From: Myxococcales bacterium
Lineage (GTDB): Bacteria > Myxococcota_C > UBA6777
Reading direction: 5' to 3'
DNA length: 9,381 nucleotides
Assembly (NCBI GenBank): GCA_027005175.1
Contig: JALTMC010000885.1
Location: 1 to 9,381, forward strand
The notes under the pieces: generated by a model
What the model saw: only the letters and a program-made list of their open reading frames with translations
The model's database searches: none
What the model was told of the DNA's origin: nothing
In this document: in pieces, positions 1 through 6,886 of the stretch
Numbering within the stretch: the first letter of the stretch is position 1
Layout of the letters: every line of letters starts with the position of its first letter
Position numbers and translations under genes: made by a program

Positions 1-62
1 AAATGGCCTTGGGAGGCTCTCCCTCTCCGAGCTTGCCACACGAAGAGGGGGCGGAGTCATGA
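1..62 (+). CDS. 3' end of an upstream gene (partial)
   Basis: Probable tail of a gene that begins before the window. The preferred frame ends with TGA at 60-62, which overlaps the next ATG at 59-61 in the ATGA arrangement typical of translationally coupled operon genes. The visible residues (ending ...PHEEGAES) are too few to identify a family. The other two plus-strand frames are also open here, so the frame choice rests only on the stop/start overlap. Its close packing suggests co-transcription with the Clp-like ATPase downstream. Confidence 0.4.
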   Translation, partial: MALGGSPSPSLPHEEGAES

Positions 63-127
63 ATGATTATTGTTACCCTGTTTTGTGTTGGCGTATCGTC
101 CGGCCACATGATCAGGGAGTGGAGTAA
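59..127 (+). CDS. 22-codon mini-ORF duplicating the N-terminus of the Clp-like gene
   Basis: Reads MNDYCYPVLCWRI and then diverges, stopping at TAA 125-127. The ATG has an upstream AGGGGG at 46-51 (7-nt spacing). Its stop overlaps the ATG of the next gene (TAATG, 125-129). Residues 1-13 match the start of the ATPase that follows (MDYYRYPVLCWRV), with a 23-bp identical DNA stretch (72-94 = 140-162) at a constant offset of 68 bp. Two readings fit: a remnant of a tandem duplication of the gene start, or a short leader peptide coupled to the downstream start. No independent evidence of translation is visible beyond the RBS and the overlaps. Confidence 0.4.
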   Translation: MNDYCYPVLCWRIVRPHDQGVE

Positions 128-2394
128 TGGATTATTATCGTTACCCTGTTTTGTGTTGGCGTGTCGCCGACCATCGCATCTGTGCTCGGCTGGTGGGGCC
201 TCAGCACGAAGTCATCGCTTCCGATATCCGAAAAGTAAAGGCGATGCTGTCAGAGCAGATGTCACGGATATTGCTGAAGGATGCGGGCGGTGAACCGATG
301 ATGGAGTCGTCTCATCTCACGGTGGTAGAGGGTTCTTTGACACCTTCGTATTCCGAGGAAGATGGTGTCTACCCCCTCCCCTACTCTCTCAACCTCCCAA
401 TGCCCGCTGTGTGGGGACCCACACAGCATGGTCACTCGATCTGTTTTTTGCCTTTGCTCGACCGTAGTTTTTATTTTTACAACCAAGATCAACTTCAAAC
501 GTTGGCGAAACATTTTACGCAAGATACGTTGTCTCGGCTGACCCCCGAAGAAGTACATCGTTATTTATTGCCTGGAGAGCCCTGGCTTGAAGAGGTGGTT
601 GTGCGTATCTCTGAGACGATGCGTCAGCGCTCTTATCGCTCGAACTTCGAGCGTCGTAACGAAGCTCTGGAGGGAATCGCTGAGCGTTTCCCGTCACGCC
701 GTTCACGAAAGCGTTCCAGTCCTATTCCCGAAGTGGCATGGGAACGCTCGGAGCTGGTTCAGCGAGTGGTTGAGAAGCTTTTGGAGGAGGAGGCCAACCT
801 GTTGGTGGTGGGGGAGAGCGGTGTGGGCAAAAGTGTCATCTTAATGGAGGCTGCCCAGAAAGCTCACAAACTCACCCGAGGGGAAGATCGCTCGACTGTC
901 TACTTTTGGAAAACCTCTCCTCATCGAATGATGGCAGGAGCCAAATATCTTGGAGACTGGCAACAAAACTGTGAAGAGATGGTGGAAGGTCTACGAAACT
1001 CCAATGATTATCTCTGGTTTGTTGACTTTGTTGAGTTGGCACGAGCGGGTGGTGAAGGTCCGGAAGATTCGATAGCTGCTTTTCTCACACCCTTTGTTCG
1101 CAATGGGGAGATTCGGATCGTTGGAGAACTCTCCCCTCACCAACTGGAGGCAATGCGAGTTCTTCTTCCCGGTTTTATCGAATACTTCCAAATCCTCCGT
1201 GTCTCTGAAATGGAAAGAGATGAGGTCCAAAAAGTACTCACTTTGTTCAGTGCCTACACCGAGCGAAACTTGCAGGTCTCACTGGAGAAAGAAGCGTTGG
1301 AGCTGTCGTATCGCTTGCTCGCTCGTTTTGTTCGTCGTGAACAATTTCCCGGCAAAGCCATTAAGTTTCTAGGGCAGTGTTTGAATCGAGCTTTTCTCGA
1401 TGAGAGAAAGGTCGTATCAGAGCGCGATGTTCTCGAAGTCTTTGTGGACAACACGGGCATGCCTGAGCTTTTCTTGCGCGATGATATGATGCTCGATGAA
1501 GCCGAACTTCGGAGCTTCTTCTCGGGACGCATACTCGGCCAGCCTCAAGCCTTAGAGACCTTGTACCAGATCGTTAAGGTCTTTAAGGCCGGACTCTGTG
1601 ATCCCGGTAAGCCTATTTCTACACTTCTCTTTGTGGGTCCTACAGGCGTCGGAAAAACGGCTTGTGTGGAAGCTTTGGCGGATTACTTTTTTGGCAAAGG
1701 ACAAAAGAGCAAACCACTCATCCGTCTTGATATGAGTGAGTTCCAACATCCCGGCCAAGTGGAACGTTTGATTGGGTCGAACCAGGGCGAGCCTGGTAAA
1801 CTGGTACAACAGGTGCGTGAAAAACCCTTTGCTGTGATCCTTCTTGATGAAATCGAAAAAGCACATCACTCGATCTTTGATTTGTTGCTTACAGTTCTTG
1901 ATGAAGGCATCCTCTACGACGCTTATGGACGTGCCACGGATTTCCGCAACACCATCCTGGTGATGACAAGCAATCTTGGGGTTGGTCAATCTCGTTCGGT
2001 GGGTTTCTCTCGTGCTGTGGAGACCAACTTCTCTTCCAGTGTCCGGGCCTTTTTTCGACCAGAGTTTTTTAATCGCATCGACGCGGTTGTTGCATTCTCA
2101 GCCCTTTCCGCAGAGACGATAGAGAAAATCACTCGGAAAGAGCTTGTCGATCTGCTCTCCAGGGAAGGGCTACAAAAGCGCAACATGAAAGTCTCTTTTT
2201 CAGAGCCCCTCATCACGCACCTTGCAGAGCAGGGCTTCCATCCCGATTATGGCGCACGGCCTCTTCAACGTGCCATCGAACGTATGGTCATCTCGACCCT
2301 GGCTCGGTATCTCTCCCAACACCCCCCTATCCAAAATCAAACATTGAGAATGGACCTAAAGGATGGAGAAATTGTTGTGGAGGGAAAAGAATAA
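127..2394 (+). CDS. Clp-type double AAA+ ATPase (ClpA/B/C-like) with degenerate D1
   Basis: A 755-aa cytoplasmic Clp/Hsp100-type unfoldase. Residues 1-195 form a family-specific N-region opening with YPVLCW, unlike the usual Clp_N repeats. D1 (about 195-460) keeps a Walker A, GESGVGKS 229-236. By manual alignment its Walker B reads FVDFVEL (D300, with F301 where the catalytic Glu should be), and the arginine-finger region reads PGFIEYFQ. D2 (about 465-735) looks active: GPTGVGKT 504-511, LLDEIEKAH with D574/E575, sensor-1 N616, Arg finger in FFNRID (R650), sensor-2 GARPLQR (R711). There is no room for the ClpB middle coiled coil, so the length resembles ClpA. A VGF tripeptide (625-627) sits where ClpA/ClpC carry their ClpP-docking loop. 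The start is supported by AGGGAG at 114-119. It lies in a tightly packed operon. Substrate and partner are unknown. Class confidence is high; the specific role is inferred. Confidence 0.92.
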   Translation: MDYYRYPVLCWRVADHRICARLVGPQHEVIASDIRKVKAMLSEQMSRILLKDAGGEPMMESSHLTVVEGSLTPSYSEEDGVYPLPYSLNLPMPAVWGPTQHGHSICFLPLLDRSFYFYNQDQLQTLAKHFTQDTLSRLTPEEVHRYLLPGEPWLEEVVVRISETMRQRSYRSNFERRNEALEGIAERFPSRRSRKRSSPIPEVAWERSELVQRVVEKLLEEEANLLVVGESGVGKSVILMEAAQKAHKLTRGEDRSTVYFWKTSPHRMMAGAKYLGDWQQNCEEMVEGLRNSNDYLWFVDFVELARAGGEGPEDSIAAFLTPFVRNGEIRIVGELSPHQLEAMRVLLPGFIEYFQILRVSEMERDEVQKVLTLFSAYTERNLQVSLEKEALELSYRLLARFVRREQFPGKAIKFLGQCLNRAFLDERKVVSERDVLEVFVDNTGMPELFLRDDMMLDEAELRSFFSGRILGQPQALETLYQIVKVFKAGLCDPGKPISTLLFVGPTGVGKTACVEALADYFFGKGQKSKPLIRLDMSEFQHPGQVERLIGSNQGEPGKLVQQVREKPFAVILLDEIEKAHHSIFDLLLTVLDEGILYDAYGRATDFRNTILVMTSNLGVGQSRSVGFSRAVETNFSSSVRAFFRPEFFNRIDAVVAFSALSAETIEKITRKELVDLLSREGLQKRNMKVSFSEPLITHLAEQGFHPDYGARPLQRAIERMVISTLARYLSQHPPIQNQTLRMDLKDGEIVVEGKE

Positions 2395-2595
2395 TGGAGG
2401 AAGAGATATCCTCATCCGCCGGTAAGACCGCACGGAACGACGGAGAGATGGTGGAGGGAGAGTCACTTTGACCGGGTCGTTGCATTGACTTCGGATGACT
2501 TTGACCGGGTCGTTGTATTGAACTTTCCTGATAGAGGAATACTTCGTTATGAGTATGACGAGTCGGGAACTCTGGGATTCGAGTCGGCTGCTTGA
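2394..2595 (+). CDS. Small hypothetical ORF, possibly expressed by +1 frameshift (or frameshifted remnant)
   Basis: An ATG at 2394 overlaps the ATPase stop (TAATG) and opens 25 codons (MEEEISSSAGKTARND...) ending at TGA 2469-2471. The stop lies in CTT TGA C (2466-2472), the same heptamer as the prfB +1 frameshift site, with purine-rich GGAGGGAGAG just upstream. A +1 shift there enters a frame open for another 41 codons to TGA 2593-2595 (includes FDRVVVLNFPDRGILRYEY), giving about 66 aa. Without recoding the second frame has no ATG or GTG, only a TTG at 2485. The second part contains an 11-codon near-repeat, FDRVVAL / FDRVVVL. No family is recognised. Alternatives: a mutated small gene, or a chance open frame. 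The 25-codon frame alone could also be a meaningless tail of the operon. Confidence 0.35.
2465..2521 (+). repeat. Two-copy 33-bp direct repeat
   Basis: ACTTTGACCGGGTCGTTG plus six further bases occurs at 2465-2488 and again at 2498-2521 (23/24 identical, period 33 bp). The period is a multiple of three, so the frame ending at 2595 is preserved through both copies. Each copy carries the CTTTGAC heptamer. Confidence 0.85.
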
Positions 2596-2606
2596 AACGG
2601 AGTCTT

Positions 2607-2822
2607 TTAAGAGAGATAGCGATCGACGTATTGGATGAGCTCTTCTAGGGTCATGCGGTTTTTTTCACCGTCGTAGAGGTTTACTTTTCCTTCTTCGAAT
2701 CGGATGGAGATGCCTTCTGCTTTGAGGGAAGGATCGGGGCGGGTGCCTTGTTCAGGCAGTCCCTTCTTGGCGATCAGAGCGCTGACGATTTGGGCTACTG
2801 CAGCATACTTTTCTTGTCTCAT
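2607..2822 (-). CDS. Small hypothetical protein, 71 aa
   Basis: Starts MRQEKYAAVAQIVSALIAKK and ends TLEELIQYVDRYLS. A GAGG Shine-Dalgarno sits 6 nt before the ATG (complement of 2829-2832), which supports a real gene. It is charged and soluble, with no signal peptide or membrane segment. A predicted pattern is an N-terminal helix, a short beta stretch (GISIRFEEGKVNLYDG) and a C-terminal helix. No family is recognised. It lies 65 bp downstream of the YhhN-family gene on the same strand and converges on the Clp operon, with only 11 bp to the last plus-strand stop. Function is not assigned. Confidence 0.6.
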   Translation of the reverse strand: MRQEKYAAVAQIVSALIAKKGLPEQGTRPDPSLKAEGISIRFEEGKVNLYDGEKNRMTLEELIQYVDRYLS

Positions 2823-2887
2823 TTTTAACCTCGATTCGGTAGTAGTGATGAAGGGTGGATACTCTTTGGGCTACGGTTTTGTGATGT

Positions 2888-3523
2888 TTAGAATCCTCCG
2901 ACACAGGTGTAGGCAAAGATGATCTGTGCGCTGTAGTAGAGAGGCAGCCCCCACGCTCTGTTGGTGAAGCCAGGAGCGATGAACTGGTTGCGAGCGACAG
3001 CGAGGTCTGAGATGTAGAAGGCCAGCGCACCGATGGGAATCCACAGGTTTTGGGTTGCAGGGTAAGAGGCCACAGCAGTCACAACCATGAGGGAAATGAC
3101 CACAATATAGGCAACAACAGGTTTCCACATTTGTGTTGTGACATACTTCTTCAGCCATCGACCCACAAACAGGCCGAGCACCGTCACCACTGCCAGCGTG
3201 GCGAGTCCCCATGTCCACTGAAATCCACGCAAGACGAAGGCGGTACCAAAGGCGATATGTCCGAGTAAGAAGCTCACTAGCCCCAACATGAAAGAAGTTT
3301 TGGATTTGGGGATAAGAAAGACATCACCCAGCCAAGACAGCGACAATGCAACGAAGATGGCGATGCCATAGACACTGGTCCAGGCTCCGGCAGCGTGAGC
3401 TAAAAGCAGGAACCCTGTAGAGGCGATAGGCTTTGCTAGCCACTTGCCTTTTTGGGAATTGCGCGATTCGGAAACCAGTAAAAGAATCACTGCCAGTGCA
3501 ATGACAATAACCCAAATATGCAT
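2888..3523 (-). CDS. TMEM86/YhhN-family membrane protein (putative lysoplasmalogenase)
   Basis: A 211-aa polytopic inner-membrane protein of the YhhN/TMEM86 family. Characterised members hydrolyse the vinyl-ether bond of lysoplasmalogens; many bacterial members are uncharacterised, so activity here is inferred. Family hallmarks visible are KP (31-32) after the first helix, SWLGDVFL with G66/D67, GH (88-89) in GHIAFGTAF, ALAFYISDLAVARNQF with D173, and LPLYYSAQIIFAY at the C-terminus. About 7-8 hydrophobic segments fill the chain. The ATG at 3521-3523 is chosen because GGGAGA lies 7 nt upstream and the hydrophobic sequence starts at once. A longer open frame to 3601 would add 26 polar residues with no obvious RBS. 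It follows the kinase gene after 109 bp on the same strand, so co-transcription is possible, though the gap leaves room for its own promoter. Confidence 0.85.
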   Translation of the reverse strand: MHIWVIVIALAVILLLVSESRNSQKGKWLAKPIASTGFLLLAHAAGAWTSVYGIAIFVALSLSWLGDVFLIPKSKTSFMLGLVSFLLGHIAFGTAFVLRGFQWTWGLATLAVVTVLGLFVGRWLKKYVTTQMWKPVVAYIVVISLMVVTAVASYPATQNLWIPIGALAFYISDLAVARNQFIAPGFTNRAWGLPLYYSAQIIFAYTCVGGF

Positions 3524-3565
3524 TGTATTTTCTCCCGTTGAGGTTGTTGTGTTTTTGTGTTGGAT

Positions 3566-3602
3566 GTTGGAGTGTGCTGCGCTTCTTTGGAACTCCTCCA
3601 AC
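3566..3602. other. Inverted repeat between kinase and YhhN-family genes
   Basis: GTTGGAG (3566-3572) and CTCCAAC (3596-3602) form a perfect 7-bp stem with a 23-nt loop. No T-tract follows on either strand, so it does not look like an intrinsic terminator. It might be an mRNA processing or regulatory hairpin, or chance. Confidence 0.3.
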
Positions 3603-3632
3603 GCTGTGATGTCGTAGCCATCGTACTTTTCT

Positions 3633-6569
3633 TTACTCTCTTACACATCGAAAGCCGACCCACTGCAGACCGGAGCGCTGGTCCATGTTGTCTTTCCAGA
3701 CAATGGGGTTTGGGTTGGAGAAGCCATTGCCTCCCTTGATAGAGCCGTCCCGGATGATCTCGGCCACATTACCGATCATATGGTAAACACCATAAGGACT
3801 GATGTCGCGGAGTTTTCGGAAAAATGGAACAAGGGTAGGGACCATTTGTTTCTCTGCTTTGATCTTATAGCACCATTTCACATTGGCATGTTTGCATGTT
3901 GGCTTGGATGTGCCCCAAGAATAAGGACGCGAAGGGTGTCGGTTGATTCTTCCATGAATGCGAAGCCCTCCCCGTGCAGATTTAACCCACTGTTCTTCGG
4001 TGGGAAGCTTTTTACCCAAAGAAGAGCAGTACCTTCGAGCCTGCTTGGGGCTGACCCGGTCGCGAGGATAAGTCCAAGGGGGATTGAGCCATCGCGAGAT
4101 AGGGGTGCAATGACCCTGTAGCACACACAGCGCGTACTGCTCACGGCTTACTTCGTAGCGATCGATGTAAAAACGAGCGAGTGTTCTTTTCTTTGGACTC
4201 TTTTGGGTTCCCATCAAAAAAGCACCCTCTGGAATGAGAACCTCGGGAGACAAGTGTTTTGTGTGTTTTTTGGGTTGAAGAGGAGAAGGTAACTTGGTTC
4301 CCAAAGCCAGGAATGACCGCTTGGCATGAGCCCATGCATACTGTTGCAGGTGCCAGCTATCATTGACATAGCGAGCGGTCTGTAGCCAGAGAAGTCCATG
4401 TATCATTGTCCGGATCTTACTGCGTTTGAGTTCGTTGGTATTGCCCACTTGAAGCAGCTCATCCAGATCTTTGGGCTTGACAGAGGGTTGTGATGGATCT
4501 TTGGGATTGCTGGAGATGGCAGCACCTGTATAGGTTGCAAACAATCGCAGCCACATCTGTGCTCCTGAGCTTGTTGCCGACGCATAGGCTGCTTTTTGAG
4601 GTGATAGGCTTCCTTGTGTTGTGAGCCAAGTTCCAGAGAGAACGAGATCGGCACCACAGTTTGTTCCGTACATGCGAGCCTGCTTTTGATTGCGCTTTGG
4701 GTTGGGCTCCACAAATCCTTTCTCACTCATACGAAGGGTTAAAAAGGCTCGACTTGGAATACCAATTGTGCCGATAATGTGCTGCAAGGTTTGTTGTAAA
4801 CTCTGTTGCATATAGCGTTTGTAACGGAGTTGCTTGGGGTTCTCCGACTTTCGCATCTTGCTGGATACGAACGGAAGTACAAGGATACGCAATGTGTGAG
4901 GTTGCCATGAACTGTGGATGGGACCACAAATCGCTCCACCCAGACTTGGATTTTTTGAGGAAGGTCTGTCCTTGTTGAGTTGCAGTATGAACCAGATGCT
5001 GCCCCATACACACAAGGTCATCAGTAACAAACTACCCCAGAGCCAGGTTCGGGATGTGTGAAAGGGTTGTATCTCATCATCGGAATCACCGATGTCGTCG
5101 ATATACTGACTATCGACAGCACCGTGAAGATTCTTGATCTTGTAGGGGCCGGAACGATGGGTGGGAAACTCTTGCGAGGGAAAGTGGACGTTGCCAGAGG
5201 CAAACATTTCAGGTTTGGGCTCTTTTGTATAGGCTTCGGGAGAGCGAGCGCGATCTTGAGTGGCGTGGGAGGCATGCTCTCCATCGTACAGGTGTTGAGG
5301 GTATGGAGATGTCCTGCGTTGAGGGCTCCTGTCACGAACTTTTCCGTCAGCTGGGTGTGTGTCCACAAAAGCCATTCCAGATTGAAGTTGGCCAAACGAT
5401 TCAAGCCTATCGCGCTGCCACTCGTCAGAGTGGGCTCGGGGCCACTGAAAACTCGGAGGTTGAAGGTCTCCTTTTCTCACCTCTTGCTTCGATGTTTGAG
5501 GGCGTAAGTAGTTCTGTATCGCTCCCCACTCCTCTTCGGGGATGAACTCCTCACTCCAGCCATGAGTGGGCCACAGCTTGGTTGAAATATAAGCACGCTC
5601 CATGGCTTGCCGCCACCGACGAACCGAGGGAAAGCGAGTACTGGGTTCCTTAGCCAGGGCCTGTTGGACCAACTGAGCGATAGAAACTGGAATGTTGCGA
5701 TCGGGACGAGCCTCTTGTACCGGCATTGGCGATGTCATCAGGTGATCTGTCATGATGGAATGGGGGGACCGCTTTGAGATACGATCCCAAAATGGTGTGC
5801 GTCCTGTGAGCATCTCATAAAACAATACGCCCATCGCATAGATGTCGGTGCGATGGTCAATGACAGCGTCATCCCACTGCTCTGGTGCCATATAAAGTGG
5901 GGTTCCAAGCACACCTTGGGTGGCGACCATAGAGTGCTCACCCCAACGATCAAGAGGCTTGGCGATACCAAAGTCCAGGACTTTCACAAAATAAGGATCA
6001 TCGCTCCGTCGTACCAAGAAGATATTGTCGGGTTTCAAATCACGATGAACAACACCGACTCGATGTGCTGCTTCCATGGCATCACAGAGCTGCTGAAAGA
6101 TATGAAAACAGAGGGGCAGGGGAGGGAGATTCTTTGGATCTTCCAACAAGCGAGTCAAAGGAACACCCTCAAGGTACTCCATCACATAGAAGTATCCAAT
6201 CTGAGGTATCTCTCCGAAATCGTCGTAGATGCGAACAATATGATTGTTTTCGCTGGATAAGATAGAGGTGACATGAACCTCACGTTGGAAGCGTTTTCGC
6301 ATCCCTCCGCTGGCTAGCATATCGTGCTTCACGATCTTCACAACACGTTCATAGTCACGTTTGAGGTTAATATGGTGAGCGAGGTAGATCTCACCAAAAC
6401 CACCGCGATCCAACATCTCCTGGAGGCGGTATTTCCCTGCAATCAGAAGTAAGGGGAAGTGGCACTTGAGGCAAAACGTAAGTTCACCGATGTCGTGCAT
6501 CGCACGACTCATACGTTCTATCTCTGCGTTGCATTGAGGGCAGCGTTGCATTGACTCATCAATGCTCAT
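3633..6569 (-). CDS. Membrane-anchored Ser/Thr protein kinase with C-terminal SUMF1/FGE-like domain
   Basis: 978 aa. The order is: zinc-ribbon-like pair C10xxC13 / C33xxC36; Hanks-type kinase about 45-325; low-complexity polar linker 330-505; one membrane helix about 509-530; and an exported C-terminus. Kinase motifs are complete: glycine loop RGGFGEIY, K78 in VVKIV, E97, HRDLKPDN (D177, K179, N182), DFG 199-201, APE 228-230. It should be an active RD-type kinase. Residues 560-650 (RILVLPFVSS ... GADLVLSGTW) resemble the alpha/beta region of TolB/FlgO-like proteins (weak inference). Residues 776-978 are an FGE-sulfatase/SUMF1 fold: EGAFLMGT, KLPTEEQWVKSARGG, GVYHMIGNVAEII, VGFRCV. The end region SIKGGNGF lacks the catalytic cysteines of true FGE, so it is probably a sensing or ligand-binding module. 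Start M1 has AAAGGG 9 nt upstream. It is transcribed divergently from the DUF4846 gene. Confidence 0.95.
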   Translation of the reverse strand: MSIDESMQRCPQCNAEIERMSRAMHDIGELTFCLKCHFPLLLIAGKYRLQEMLDRGGFGEIYLAHHINLKRDYERVVKIVKHDMLASGGMRKRFQREVHVTSILSSENNHIVRIYDDFGEIPQIGYFYVMEYLEGVPLTRLLEDPKNLPPLPLCFHIFQQLCDAMEAAHRVGVVHRDLKPDNIFLVRRSDDPYFVKVLDFGIAKPLDRWGEHSMVATQGVLGTPLYMAPEQWDDAVIDHRTDIYAMGVLFYEMLTGRTPFWDRISKRSPHSIMTDHLMTSPMPVQEARPDRNIPVSIAQLVQQALAKEPSTRFPSVRRWRQAMERAYISTKLWPTHGWSEEFIPEEEWGAIQNYLRPQTSKQEVRKGDLQPPSFQWPRAHSDEWQRDRLESFGQLQSGMAFVDTHPADGKVRDRSPQRRTSPYPQHLYDGEHASHATQDRARSPEAYTKEPKPEMFASGNVHFPSQEFPTHRSGPYKIKNLHGAVDSQYIDDIGDSDDEIQPFHTSRTWLWGSLLLMTLCVWGSIWFILQLNKDRPSSKNPSLGGAICGPIHSSWQPHTLRILVLPFVSSKMRKSENPKQLRYKRYMQQSLQQTLQHIIGTIGIPSRAFLTLRMSEKGFVEPNPKRNQKQARMYGTNCGADLVLSGTWLTTQGSLSPQKAAYASATSSGAQMWLRLFATYTGAAISSNPKDPSQPSVKPKDLDELLQVGNTNELKRSKIRTMIHGLLWLQTARYVNDSWHLQQYAWAHAKRSFLALGTKLPSPLQPKKHTKHLSPEVLIPEGAFLMGTQKSPKKRTLARFYIDRYEVSREQYALCVLQGHCTPISRWLNPPWTYPRDRVSPKQARRYCSSLGKKLPTEEQWVKSARGGLRIHGRINRHPSRPYSWGTSKPTCKHANVKWCYKIKAEKQMVPTLVPFFRKLRDISPYGVYHMIGNVAEIIRDGSIKGGNGFSNPNPIVWKDNMDQRSGLQWVGFRCVRE

Positions 6570-6633
6570 CGAGTCTGGCCCTTTGCGTCATTTTTCAAAA
6601 CGGTGCATTGTCCCTTGTTTGATACATCTCGTC

Positions 6634-6657
6634 GCCCGATCTCTTTTGGAGTCGGGC
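6634..6657. other. GC-rich hairpin upstream of kinase gene
   Basis: GCCCGA (6634-6639) pairs with TCGGGC (6652-6657). CTC (6641-6643) pairs with GAG (6649-6651), leaving one bulged T and a TTTTG loop. It sits 65-88 bp before the kinase start. No U-tract follows, so an operator or 5'-leader structure is more likely than a terminator. Function is unknown. Confidence 0.4.
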
Positions 6658-6831
6658 TTCTCCATAGCCCTGTTTTATCCGCACCTCTCTTTCTTAAGAG
6701 GCCCAAAAAAACTATCAGTCTCAGTAGAGATTGGCAAGAAGAGAGTGGAGTTTGTTGCCAAGTTATGACCCCATTGCTCAGACGTCAATACATTGGCGTG
6801 GGCCAAGGAAGAGCGATGTGTTGCAATAGAT

Positions 6832-6858
6832 AGGAGCTGCATCGAATCCTGTGCTCCT
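6832..6858. other. Short inverted repeat
   Basis: AGGAGC (6832-6837) and GCTCCT (6853-6858) form a perfect 6-bp stem with a 15-nt loop just ahead of the 58-bp repeats. It could be chance; it is listed because the surrounding region is repeat-rich and non-coding. Confidence 0.2.
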
Positions 6859-6886
6859 GTTGGATTTGCTCACAGAAGATCTGTGT

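Noticed and set aside
5058-5507. 149-codon plus-strand ORF
   Set aside because: Antisense to the linker of the kinase gene, with no family signature.
6562-6833. Short plus-strand ORFs upstream of the repeats
   Set aside because: No convincing RBS or family. One overlaps the start of the kinase gene antisense.
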